Source: Acanthaster planci (lineage: Eukaryota; Echinodermata; Asteroidea; Valvatida; Acanthasteridae). Taken from it: a DNA stretch of 39,208 nt. Made by a program: the position numbers and the translations under genes. The notes beneath the pieces were generated by a model. That model saw nothing but the letters and a program-made list of their open reading frames with translations, searched no databases and was not told the origin of the DNA. The DNA is taken from the NCBI RefSeq assembly GCF_001949145.1, contig NW_019091645.1:244637-283844 (forward strand), given 5' to 3'. Positions 8,946 to 19,726 of the stretch are shown here, piece by piece. The stretch's first letter is position 1, and every line of letters starts with the position of its first letter.

Positions 8946-11900
8946 GTGAGCTCTAGGCCACTGTTAACATGTACATATATGTAAGTCCTGGTAACCATGG
9001 TAACTGTGTTTCTTTTGGATGGTTTTTGATATGTACATGTAGGTGGGTCGTACTAGTGCTTCAAGAAAATTAACAGGTGTTTTTTAGTACTCCATAATGT
9101 ATGTAAATTGCAACCCCGCACCGAACCCCAAAACTGTCAAAAAATGATCACAAAGACAGGACAAAACACCGAACCATTTGAAATTTATTACAAGGAGTTC
9201 TTGCTTTTTGGAGGACCAAACATGCAAACTCTTTTCATGGGTCTTCATGAGTCACAATTTCATTAACCGCTCTGGGATTCTTTGACTGTGACTGCTGGGC
9301 TGTCCTATGCCCAGTATGCAAAGCTCTGTCCAGCAGCAGGCCCACATTGAACCAGCAGCTGCATGGTGAATAGACTGTAGGTATGGTATGCACTAATCCT
9401 CACGCAAAGCCAGGCTGTGGACAGTTCCTGGTGGGAAGGGGTTATTAAGCGTGAATTGTGTTGGCCATTTTTACCCAGTTACATGTATAGTCCAGCCAAA
9501 TTCCTCGTGTGACATGGTTGCTCTGTAGCTTTCAAAACTGTTGCTAAATCCAACCCAAATTACAATAGCACAAAGTTGTATTGGACAGAAAAAGTGCCAT
9601 TAATGATGGTCACTCATTTGGAGAAGTGAGGTTTTTCCATCTGCAGATACATGTATTACTTTGAATGCCATGCTTTCATTTGATGCAGAGTGTGCAGACT
9701 TACACATAGTCAAATTTCTCAGCAGGGAGAGTTAAGGGTTTTCTTCCATTTCTGTGGTATACATTTATGCACTTTGATACTTTTCACATTTTTTCAGAGA
9801 TGCTTGTCTTGTTGAGCAAACAGCAGATCAAAGTTGACAAAGTTCTGCCACTGACAGTAGACTTTTTTTACCTGCGTGACTAAATGTACATGTAACTAAA
9901 TGTACATGTAACTAAATGTACATGTAACTAAATGTACATGTGTAGATTACCGTCACAGTACTGTGCACTCATTACCATCACAACACATCGCGGTCCCGCA
10001 TGATCATGACATCACAGGAAAAGGTCTGTTGGTGGTAACCCATTTTGTGAGCTGCACCAAACTCTGCTGGAAAAAAAGCAAGACCTCTTCCCTTAAACAA
10101 ACAAGACGACAAGCTTTTGTTCTTTTTTACCGGTACTTGGCAAAAGTGCCCCAGCGTCATACTGTAGAACATGTACAGGCACCTGTCGTACATCAGGGAT
10201 CAAGGCAGATGTGGTGTTTCCAGAGGAAAGTGGAGAATTTGACCTGCTGTCAGGAAAACGATTGAAAAGGTGGACTTTCCTTTGAGAATTTTGTAAGGCA
10301 CAGTTAAGACAATTACAGAAGATCTGAGACAGGTCAGGGTTGGTGGCCGTCTGTCTTGGGAAAAGACATCTCCGTCGGCTAGGATTCCATCCACCTACTG
10401 CTGCGAAAAGGTTTGAAAAACCTGGGTCTTTTAGGGCTGAGCCCTCTAAAACCATTATCTTTACCTCTGCCCCTTGCATTGATTTTGATTGCAGGAGTTT
10501 CCTGCGCCTGTTTTATCCAGCTGCTTCCCCGAAAGCCAGCATTGCCAGCGATTCATCGGCCTATGCAGCCTGGCTTCCAAGCAGGGAGTACGCAGAGGGT
10601 TTTGTGAGCTACGCGGGCTACAAGCACGCAGCCTCAGTAACAGCCTCCTTGCTGACGTTCCTCACAGGTATTTTCACATGTACATGTATTTTAGTATGTG
10701 TATGGGTGCGTACATGTGGGTAGGCATTCACCACGTTCAGGGGACAAGTTTTTTTTTTTAGGGAAAACCTTTGAACTGAGTTGTGGGGACATTTCTGAGT
10801 CCTCACAATGTTTTTGGTCCCACAAAATAGGTGAAATGTCAAGTGTACGTGTATGTCCCCACAACTACGGTGCGGGAGCGTGTGGATCCCTTGTTAGAAT
10901 TGGTCATGCTAGTGAACTGGTTTTACTTACATTGCAAGGTTGGATCCAAGGTCATCAAAATCCCAGAATGCAACATAACATGAAGGCCAAAGCCCCTTCT
11001 GTATTCCTGTATTTCAATCCTAACCTCCACAAGCACTGGTGGTGGAATGATTTTCAAAGTGGGGGCCAATTGTGAGACCATCGGGCATCAGCCAGTACAG
11101 TAATAGGCCAATCCATGAAGCCCCACCCCATTTTAGGACCTATAAAGAAGTGGGATCATGCCCCCCCCTCTCAAAAAAGTGGGCTGGGGCGCTGCTCACC
11201 ACTCCCACTTCTGCCACCAGTGCTCCCAAAGTCTTGTTTTGAAAGATGCACTCTAGCTGTCAGTGTCTTGGACTGGACCTTGAGGATGTGCTCGGCCTTG
11301 AATAGATTCATCAGGCCTACAATGAAATCATCCCCACTGCTCCAGGGTACCATTCGCATTCTTTCAACATAATGACAAAAATTGCTGGAGGATTTTGAAT
11401 GACTGAGGCAGTGGGCACCCCTCTGCAGGNAGTAAATGCCAGAAGTTACAGAGGATTTTGGAAGATTTGAGGCAGGACCCACTTTTTTGTTACATGTACA
11501 TGGAGACCATCGGAGGATTTGTGGGTCTGCCGTTGCTTTCTAGCTCAAAGGTCTCCGGAGGGAGTTCAGTGAACCTAATGGACATGTATGCATCAGAAAA
11601 TGTACAATGTAACTGAATTCTTCATGTGTACATTGTGTAGATACGTTGGTCAGGGATTGGTACGGTAGGGTATGTTCCTCAGTCCTCTTTTTAGCTACAC
11701 AGGCCAATTTCATAGTGCTGCTTAAGCAGAAATATTTGTTGAAGTGTGAAAAGTCTTGCTTGACAAATCAGGTTACCAGTCGAAATTTTTGTCATGTACC
11801 TAATGTTTGGAATGGTATTTACTTCTCTTTTGGTTAACATGACAATCACATAGAGTTTGAGCTGGTAATCTTTGTTTATTAAGCAAGGTTTTTTTATGCT

Positions 11901-14900
11901 TAAGCTAATTCTGCTCTATGAAATTGGCCCCTGGTGATTACAGGCCGGCGGCACTACCGGTACATGTACTCGCCAGACACGTGTTCTGGAAATGTGTAAT
12001 TTCCTTCGTTTGATCTGGAGGAAATTTGGCAAGGTGCGAAGGTTGAGTTGACTGAATTGATCTGAAGGTTGCTGTGAGGAGGAGTCGTGGGGGACCAATA
12101 GCAGAAATGAAAAATCTTTGCAGTACTTTTTGACATGAATTATTGCTTTTTTTTGTTGTTTATTTTTTCTTTCATTTGGGCAATACTGTTTCTAAATGGA
12201 AATCCCTAACTCCAGATCCGTCAAGAAAGTCAGAAAGACTTTGCATTGATAGGATTGAGGACGTTACAGTAGGCCCCATCCTCAACCTGAACAAAAATCA
12301 AACTATGACCCTACCTTTAATACAAAACCCAGATTAGAAAGGGTTTTTTGCATGGCCCGTTGCATTTACATGTATCTCCATAGACAGTTCATGAAAATAC
12401 TGGTTTCCCAGATCTGTGTTCTCAATTGGTATTTTCGTTTTTATGGCCTGAACATTCCACAGAAAGTTTCAAGATCCCGGCCATTGAGAATGCGCCGCTT
12501 GCTAAGTCCAACACACCCTTCCCCGTTGTGATATTCTCGCATGGTCTCTCGGCGTGTCGGACGACCTACTCCTCCATATGTGTGGAGCTGGCATCTCACG
12601 GATTCATCGTTGGAGCCGTCGAGCATAGGTAAAACTATATTTTCAGGTTGAACTCCGACCATCCTTCAACATTTTCCCTCATGTCGTTGCGATGCATATT
12701 TTTAAAGAAAGGCCAAGCCTTAGGCGATTTTCTAACAATGTCTACATACGAACAGTAATTTTATACGAGCTTTGTATTGTAATTAAACACAATGCTTTCA
12801 CAAACTGCCCATATTTACGTGTAGTATTTGCTTGACAGGTTGGTCAAAAAGTTAATGTTTCCATTGACAAGGGTTCAATGCAAGCAGGTTAACACACATA
12901 AGGTGTGTGAAGTTTAAATACAAAAGTGGACATCAATAAACCATTTTAAGTTAGGCCTACAGCAACAATTAATTCGTTGATGCATTTGGAGTAAAAGCCT
13001 TTTCCATGCTTGCTAAGTTCAAAACACTCGGACACAGGACAGCTTGGACCTTTGGAGATTCCTCTCCCCATCCTGTCATCGTCCCTTCTGGCATTGACAA
13101 GATGTGGCCCTTCAAAAAGAATTTTTAATGAATTTGAACCCTAAAAGAGTCGGGGGGGGGGAATCCGCCCTCCACTACAGCTTCTCCGGTATTGCCACAC
13201 TACATTTTTGTTTAGAAGTTCAGAGCAACCCTTTGCGGTCATTTTGACACCACTTTGGCAAAAGATCAAACGTGTTCTCATGCAGCGTGCTTGTATATTA
13301 TTTCCACTGCAGTGCTCAGTGCAGGCAATCTGGCATGCATGTAGCCATGAATTTCAAATGACCTTAACAACAAAATCACATCGATGTCTGATTGAGGTCA
13401 TTACATTTGTAATGCTAAGGAGTGTTTGTATTTACATGCCAAGATTCAAAACAATTTGGCATGGCACAGCCGAGTTCCTTGGGGGAGGGAATCTGTCCCT
13501 CGTCATATTCCAAAAAAAGGCTTCAAAGCGTGGATGATTTTGAAAGGATTGAGGCATTGTGCCAAGGTCTTGGGAAAACTTGTGCATACATGTACATTGT
13601 AAACGATACGGGTCATCTGCACAGCTGTTTGATGTCATTAACTCTGCCTCAAGATGTTAACAAATTATTGCTAGAGGATTTGAAAGATTGAAAGAGTGAC
13701 CACCCCTCCACGGAGCAAATAACGGAGGATTTGGGGGGATTGAGGCTGTATCAATACTGGCAATTCACAGTTGTGCGCCTCCAAGAGTTTGCAGCACGTT
13801 GACCAATCACAACGTGCAAAATCTGTCGACCCTTTCCAAAGGCACAGTAGGTTGACAGATTTCACACGTTGTGATTGGCCGACATGTTGCAAACTCTTGG
13901 AGGTGCACTATTTTGAGTCACCGGTATTCTTGTTACATGTACATATGGAGATACGTAGTTGAGCGAGTTTGCAGTTTTGAGTGTGCATTTGACCAAAAAG
14001 ACCTGGGGAGTTTATTTATTTTGTTGTGTTGTGAAATTACCGGCTTTCTTTTATCCCAGAGATAAGTCGGCCTGTGCCACCTACGTCATCAAAGATGTCA
14101 CAGAAGATGAGAGCGACTGCAAAGCGCCCTCTGGAGGCCGGGTCCAGGAGTGGATACCTATCCTTCTGGTGGAAGGAGACGACTTTGAGATCAGAAATAA
14201 TCAGGTGAGGCTTCAATGCACCTTTCTCATTATTGACTCTGAACCATTTTAACCATAAGTTGAAAAGCCGAGAAACTTTCTCGGATTTCATTAACCCTCC
14301 TATGCTGAAGTCACTCTTTGGGTCACTTGGTAAACACCTTAAAGAAGCACAGCTGTGTTGTGTTGTGCACTGNNNNNNNNNNNNNNNNNNNNNNNNNNNN
14401 NNNNNNNNNNNNNNNNNNNNNNNNNNNNNNNNNNNNNNNNNNNNNNNNNNNNNNNNNNNNNNNNNNNNNNNNNNNNNNNNNNNNNNNNNNNNNNNNNNNN
14501 NNNNNNNNNNNNNNNNNNNNNNNNNNNNNNNNNNNNNNNNNNNNNNNNNNNNNNNNNNNNNNNNNNNNGGGTTAATTTGTAAAGATAAACATCACTTCAT
14601 CAAAATGGCAATTCTAGATCGCATATGTACATGTAAGGTGCCGTATTGTTGTACACAGCGCAAGTGTGTTTATACATGTACATTTCAGGACTTTGATTTT
14701 TTCATTTCATCAGAATGCAAATCTCAGAGCCTTTACAAGTGAAAAGTTCTAGTGAGATTCGTCAAAACCCAACACTGAGTCAGCAGATAACTTTTATGTA
14801 GGTCGCTTGGTGTAATGAGCATAGTCAACAAAACTGTGTATTTCGTTTCTCAAATTTTTGAAATCACATAAGCTAAATTGTCACCAGAATATTAAAAAAA

Positions 14901-17900
14901 ACTAAAATTGTCTAAAATCTGGAATTTGGGAAGATTTGTTACTTCATCGAATAGATTTTCCAGAGATGGGCTCGACATTGCCCACCTCTGTCAGACAATT
15001 TGGACATGACCAATTGCTCATGGACAGAGTAAATTTGTATGGTTATGCATCGCAAATCTCATGCAATCTGACCAATCACAAGGCCCGTTTTAGGAGCCTG
15101 CAAAGGATTGTGGGTGGTCCCATGACACAAGTTGATTTTCTTAAATGTTGGAGCGTATTAAACAAGGACACCGAAAAGTTCCATTTGCCAAAATTTGATT
15201 GGCTGTGCAAATGAAATGCCATTATAGACATCATCTGCACGTTCTAAAAGAGATTTGTACTGATGCAATCAGATATTCATTGCTGCCAACTTGAGACGAC
15301 GTTGAAGTTGGATTAATATGACTGTATTTTAGCAATGAACTCCGAAACATTGTCAGTAGGGGCAAGGGGAAAGGTCACAATGTGGTAATACTCCTGACTG
15401 ATTGACCTTGCCTTTGTTAAATACCTGGCAAAACATGATCCTGCTAGTTTCATGGTGACCTCTGATTTCCTTCTCCTTATGTACAAACAGCTGAGCCAGC
15501 GTGCTGAGGAGTGCACACGGGCATTGGATCTGCTCTTGAAGATGAACAGCGGGGAGCCAGTTGTCAATGCACTCAATGATAAATTTGACGGAAGCATGTT
15601 TAAGGTAGGGGAACCAGTGAAGGCTTATTAGTTTCAAGTTGTGGACAGACTGTACCCTTCTTGCCTCCTACCAATGTATCTCTAACCACTCCTCAGTTTG
15701 GCATTTAAATATAAAAGATCTATTTTTGGGGGGGATCATCTCACAGCTGGTGAGTGTTGGATTCTGCCCTTCCCCCTAAATAAAAATTAGTTGTCCCATG
15801 TTTATCTTTTTCAAACTTGGCATGCATGTAAAGAAACTCATCATGCAGACGTGAAGTTTCCACTCCAAGTTTAAGGCTACAGGAGTGTTGGCCCACATGC
15901 ATTGAGCTCATCACAGAAAAGGAGGCAATTTTGGCTGGCCCGTCTCAGAAAATTTGGCTTTGCGCAAGGTTCGTTTGTGCAGATTTTCATAAATTTGGTG
16001 TCAAAATGACCCCAAGATGTTACTAAAGCAACTTCTGACAACGGATGCTAATGACGCCCCTCACTGTGAGCTCTGGCATTTACATGTATCGCTGTCCAAT
16101 CTCCTGATCTGGGAATGTTGAAGACCAGCCAAGCACATATTTATTCCCTTATTTATTGTCAGAATCCTAAGTCCCCAGATACGTACACATGCAACTTCGC
16201 TGGTGGTATGCACGAATCAGGAGCAGATCCGCAATTTTCCAAAGTGGGGTGTGAACAAAGCCGATATCAATTTTAGGGTCACAGCCATAAAATTAGGAAG
16301 GTTCGTTAACCGCAAGCAGAACTGTTGGTTTTATGCCTTTGTCACATTTATGGGGCTGGGTCTCTCCCTGTTTTTCTCTTTTTATTTACAGAACGGGTCC
16401 ATCAGTTGAATAAGGTGTGAAGAGAAAAGCACTACTTTATCAAACTACCCCTCCCCCAAAAGTCTTAATAGCATTTCCCAACTTCATATCTGTTTCACCC
16501 ATTCTCATTGCAGGGCAAATTGGACAGCGACAAAGTAGCAATATGCGGCCACTCATTTGGAGCCGCCACGGCCTTGTTGACGTTATCTCAAGACAAACGA
16601 TTCAAGTAAGTTATCTTGGATTGTGAGAGGCCCAACAATAGTAGGCACTTATTTCCCATCAAGGGAGAAAAATAGTTTTGTCCAAATCTGGGCTGCTTGA
16701 GGTGGCACACTTCCAGCTGGTGCTTTATCACCTGTTCAAGACCAGCTGCATGTCGGGCTCTGGACCAATAGGAATGGTTGAACTGTCCATAATTGCATTC
16801 TGAAAGCATATGTCAAGTTTTTATGAGTAACATGCTCAACATTTCAAATTACTCTTCTTTCGAGTTTTTCTTTTGTAACTTTCTGTGAGGTTTAATCTCA
16901 CATGGACTAGGAGAGTAAATCACCGATGAGGAAAGTACATCAGCTGGACTCCAAGCTATCTAAGGCACAGAATTCTACCAAAACTCAATGAGTCAGACCA
17001 CCACACACTCAAATGGAAAGACAAATATTTAAATATTGAGTCCCTCAAAGTGACTTGGCAAATAACTTCATCTATTGCCACAGATGTAGTGTGGCCTTGG
17101 ATGCATGGCTGTTTCCCGTCGACAAGTCCACGTATGCCGATATCCACCAACCAGTGCTCTTGATCAACACAGAGAAGTTCCACTGGCCTGCCAACGTGGC
17201 CCGCATGATCCGATTGGTGCCTGAGTTCGACGAGCCAACCAATGATAGAAGAATGATAACGATACGGTAAATTCTCTCAGTGTTGGCAGAACATGACTGG
17301 TTTTACCTTTATTCTGGTAAGAGAAGTTAGGAGTCCTCAAATCAAATAAAAAATAATAAATTAGAGACTAGTACCTCGAGACTAGTACCTAGAGACTATA
17401 GTAGGTGTACCTACAGACTAGTACCTTGAGACTATAGTGCATGTACCTAGAGACTGAGACTAGTACCTAGAGACTATAGTACATGTACCTAGACACTAGT
17501 ACCTCGTCAGCCTGAACGAATCTCTAGAAGAGCCAATATGTACAATATAGTTTGATACAGGGAAGACAACCCCAGAAGAATATTCTGGGTAGAACTCACG
17601 GAATCAGACATATCAATCAATCCGTATGTGGACTAAGCCAGGAATTGAATCCAGGCCGCAGAGATGAACCTGGGCCACCGAGAAAGGCGAGGAAAGAATC
17701 TCTATGGCAACCCCCTGTCCCTCCTCCCCAACATGGATTTTGGAAATGCACACATCCTGTGTACAAGGCTTTGGAGTTCATTGGTTTTCAGTCCCCCCCT
17801 GAAAAAAAAAATGTGTGCACCCCCCGGTGCCCCCCAAAAAACTTATGTCGGCAGGAAGGCAGGGGTTCTAGCCCCACCCACGAGCTCTCGGACAATATCG

Positions 17901-19726
17901 ACTTTACAGTGTGATGAATATATGGTGGATTCGGGTAAACCCCTTAATACGGGCAATCCACAATACAGTGCGCCACCTAGAGTTTGTCATGGAGAAGTCA
18001 TTTTTCACGATTACTATTGACAAAAAAATGGCCGCCTCGCCACGATTACCATTTGAGCGAATGTTGGTAGGCAGTTTGAGGAAATGTGTGATCAGAGCAT
18101 TCTGTGCCTCATCAAAACACCATTAATCAACACCGATACTCTACACGTTACGGAATCCGCAAGCCAGTCAAAACACAGTGGAACAATTTCAAGTTCCCCA
18201 CGTATATCGCAGTCGGCACCAAGATTTTTTGTCAAATGTTTTCCCACAATGCATTGCAAATAGGGCCTCTCCCTGGCAATCTGTAGGTGGTGTGCATCAC
18301 TTTGAATCACCTGTGTTGGAGGTAAATATTACCCAAGTGCCGCCATACTATTGAAGTGCCTTGTTATTTGCAGTGGAACGATACATCAGAGTCAGACGGA
18401 TTTTGCGGTTCTCTTCCGGCAATCGGCGGCCAGACTGCTGCATTTTGCCGGCAGTCTGGATCCTACACTCGCCATGGAGCTTAACCTGCATGCAACACTG
18501 GCTTTCCTGTCCTCACAACTAGGTAAGCTCAATATTTCCTCTGAAAGAGCACCTCTTAGTGAAACATATTTTCTCTGATTTTATCTGTTCAAATAAATAT
18601 GGAAGCATCCCAATCGAACGCAGTGTCATTTGTCTTCAGAGCTCAACTATAACAAGGTAAAAAGGGCTTTTTTTCTGTTCATGCCAAGATGTGAATTCTG
18701 AATGTAGATTGCGTCATTGAGGAGAGAACAAGGGGAACCCTCTCCCTGCGTTGGTAGTGGATAAACCCTTGTGCATGCCAAACAATGGCAACAAGCAATC
18801 TACATTCCGAATTCGCATCTTGGCATGAACAGAAAAAAAGTCCTATTCAGCTTGTTATAGTTGCGCTCTGAAGACAGTTGACACTGAGTTTGATTTGGAT
18901 GCTTCTGTAATTTAATAAAATCAGAGAAAACATGTTTTCCTTAGAGGTGCTCTTTAACACATGCCCACTGGGTCAAACAGCAGTAATATATCAGTAGTTG
19001 TTTAGGCTCCTCCATACCTCTGTGTCGGATCCGTTCATTGTAAAATATAATCGGATGCAAACATGGATGTCCCTCAGTATTTCTGCCAAATCATTAGTAA
19101 CACCTGTCAATCATATCTGATTATACAATATTCTCAACTCTCAACATATGAACAGCATACAGATTACGATCTGTAACTTCTAGATTCGATTCCTTGGTTC
19201 AGAATCAAAAAAGATTAGCAAGAAGGTATCCTCCCACTTTGTTTTCAACTTTCCACCTTCATGAAAATGACAAGGTGAAGGAGAAGAAAACATGAAATCT
19301 TGTTAAAATAGGAAACACATTATCATAGCCACTGTTCCCTTCAAAATGCCACATCAGACCTGTACAGAAAAGGTTGAGATGTTTTTACCAATTATTTTCT
19401 CTTTATTCCATTATTCTTTCCAAGTAGTGCAAGTATTCCTGCCAGCAGGTGATCATTTTTCTTGTCATTTTTCCGATTCTGCGACCTCGTATGGTGTAAA
19501 AAAGGGGCAAGCAAAACAGATGAAGAAAAACACAGTTATAATCATGTCCAATTAGGCCTAGCTGCGATTACTGGCAAGGTGTTCTCTGGTCCGTTTCCTG
19601 TTTGTAGGCCTGCCATGCAACGCTGATTATGACAAAATCCTCACAGGAGAAAACAAGCACGTCCTAATAGGCACCAACGTCAAACTCGACCCGGAGAAAG
19701 TATTGGCAATGAAGGCAAGTTTGTAA
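8845..19726 (+). CDS. Platelet-activating-factor acetylhydrolase (PAFAH2/PLA2G7 family), complete nine-exon gene
   Basis: The product hydrolyses the sn-2 acetyl or short oxidised acyl group of PAF-like phospholipids. Coding exons: 8845-8945, 10495-10667, 12463-12628, 14060-14204, 15491-15604, 16514-16605, 17084-17266, 18374-18522, 19608-19726. Every intron is GT-AG, all split codons join in frame, and the total is 413 residues (human PAFAH2 has 392 and PLA2G7 441). Recognisable blocks are GSFLRLFYP (34-42), VVIFSHGL in exon 3, VEHRDKSACATY across exons 3-4, GHSFG, ALDAW and GTIHQSQTDF. By family comparison the triad is Ser247, Asp270 and His329, with spacing (23 and 59) close to PLA2G7. No signal peptide is evident, which favours an intracellular PAFAH2-like enzyme. 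An in-frame ATG at 8788 (weak context, after a stop at 8782) is an alternative start; the ATG at 8845 has A at -3. The N gap falls in intron 4 and does not touch coding sequence. Confidence 0.95.
9880..9941. repeat. 16-bp minisatellite, about 3.9 copies
   Basis: CTAAATGTACATGTAA is repeated four times without mismatch (the last unit is partial) in intron 1 of the lipase gene. Each unit contains the palindrome TGTACA. Confidence 0.95.
10495..10667 (+). CDS. PAF acetylhydrolase exon 2
   Basis: The acceptor is GATTGCAG and the donor GTATTT. It encodes SFLRLFYP and, further on, AWLPSREYAEGF, matching the conserved 'RLFYP ... W(I/L)P..EY..G' segment of PAF acetylhydrolases. It ends with one base that joins AA at 12463 to make Glu92. 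Confidence 0.9.
11380..11480. repeat. Diverged intronic repeat, copy 1
   Basis: TTGCTGGAGGATTTTGAATG, a GGCACCCCTCTGC block and a later GAGGATTTTGG resemble a stretch at 13660-13745 in intron 3. The spacing is similar and one ambiguous base (11430) lies inside. Neither copy has an open frame I recognise. Confidence 0.4.
12463..12628 (+). CDS. PAF acetylhydrolase exon 3
   Basis: The acceptor is ATTCCACAG and the donor GTAAAA. It carries PFPVVIFSHGLSACRTTYSS and ELASHGFIVGAVEH. The SHGL segment follows the strand that shapes the oxyanion hole; its Leu corresponds to an oxyanion-hole residue in PLA2G7 by family comparison. Confidence 0.95.
13660..13745. repeat. Diverged intronic repeat, copy 2
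   Basis: TTGCTAGAGGATTTGAAAG, a CCACCCCTCCACG block and GGAGGATTTGGGG parallel copy 1 at 11380-11480. Both copies are in the same orientation within the lipase gene. Confidence 0.4.
13751..13930. mobile_element. 180-bp palindromic foldback element, copy 1
   Basis: The two halves are inverted: CCAAGAGTTTGCAGCACGTT near 13781 against AACATGTTGC...CTTGG near 13900, and CCAATCACAACGTGC against CACGTTGTGATTGG. A second copy of the same length lies at 33714-33893. The element is in intron 3 of the lipase gene. It carries no coding sequence and fits a MITE or foldback element; the superfamily is unknown. Confidence 0.75.
14060..14204 (+). CDS. PAF acetylhydrolase exon 4
   Basis: The acceptor is TATCCCAG and the donor GTGAGG. 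It encodes DKSACATYVIKD and ends RNNQ in phase 0. It corresponds to the HRD-x-SA-x-TY block and the following less conserved loop of the family. Confidence 0.92.
14373..14568. other. Assembly gap (196 N) in lipase intron 4
   Basis: The sequence is undetermined here. The flanking exons 4 and 5 join in phase without it, so no coding exon needs to be missing. Confidence 1.
15491..15604 (+). CDS. PAF acetylhydrolase exon 5
   Basis: The acceptor is ACAAACAG and the donor GTAGGG, with phase 0 at both ends. It encodes LSQRAEECTRALDLL and ends FDGSMFK, the helical segment preceding the nucleophile elbow. Confidence 0.9.
16514..16605 (+). CDS. PAF acetylhydrolase exon 6 (nucleophile Ser247)
   Basis: The acceptor is CATTGCAG and the donor GTAAGT. 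It encodes KVAICGHSFGAATAL; GHSFG is the G-x-S-x-G lipase motif, with Ser247 as the nucleophile and Phe248 as a likely oxyanion-hole residue. Confidence 0.95.
17084..17266 (+). CDS. PAF acetylhydrolase exon 7 (catalytic Asp270)
   Basis: The acceptor is TTGCCACAG and the donor GTAAAT. It encodes CSVALDAWLFPV and QPVLLINTEKFHW. The Asp of ALDAW is the triad acid by comparison with PLA2G7 and PAFAH2. Confidence 0.95.
17362..17506. repeat. Imperfect minisatellite in lipase intron 7
   Basis: Units based on GAGACTAGTACCTA alternate with GAGACTATAGTACATGTACC over about 145 bases. The alternation of two related unit types suggests a higher-order array. Confidence 0.85.
17552..17745 (-). repeat. tRNA-derived SINE, copy B
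   Basis: The order of blocks is the same as in copy A at 8431-8609, including the body ATTCTGGGTAGAACTCACGG, the GTATGTGGACTAAGCC block and AAAGGCGAGGAAAGAA. Relative to copy A there is an extra segment of about 20 bases after the B-box region, so a B-box-like sequence occurs twice (17641-17652 and about 17662-17675). It lies antisense in intron 7 of the lipase gene. Confidence 0.65.
17796..17832 (+). repeat. Fragment of the poly-C dispersed repeat
   Basis: The block CCCTGAAAA, ATGTGTGCACCCCCCGG, TGCCCCCC corresponds to CCCTTGAAAA, ATGTGTGCACCCCTGG, ATGCCCCC near 34153-34190, in the same orientation. Confidence 0.5.
18374..18522 (+). CDS. PAF acetylhydrolase exon 8 (catalytic His329)
   Basis: The acceptor is TATTTGCAG and the donor GTAAGC. 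It encodes GTIHQSQTDFAVL; this His is the triad base by family comparison. A long foldback element begins only about 18 bases after this exon. Confidence 0.95.
18541..18960. mobile_element. 420-bp long inverted-repeat element in lipase intron 8
   Basis: The first ~165 bases are closely matched by the reverse complement of the last ~160. Paired landmarks are AAAGAGCACCTCTTAG (5') with TTAGAGGTGCTCTTT (3'), CTGTTCATGCCAAGATG with CATCTTGGCATGAACAG, and AATGTAGATTGC with GCAATCTACATT. The spacer is about 90 bases. The 3' end in reverse reads TTAAAGAGCACC, so a TTAA target is possible but the 5' side does not match it. There is no coding sequence. It is a foldback MITE able to form a very long hairpin in the pre-mRNA. 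Confidence 0.85.
19608..19726 (+). CDS. PAF acetylhydrolase exon 9 and stop
   Basis: The acceptor is GTTTGTAG. It encodes ENKHVLIGTNVKLDPEK near the C-terminus, resembling the family's terminal 'GTN' segment, and ends in TAA at 19724-19726. Confidence 0.9.

Noticed and set aside
11171-11482. Minus-strand open frame in lipase intron 2 as a gene
   Set aside because: It spans an ambiguous base, overlaps a diverged repeat, and has no recognised domain or splice partners.
18523-18578. Extension of lipase exon 8 to the in-frame stop at about 18578
   Set aside because: GTAAGC at 18523 is a good donor and the downstream residues come from the foldback element; exon 9 restores the family C-terminus in phase.
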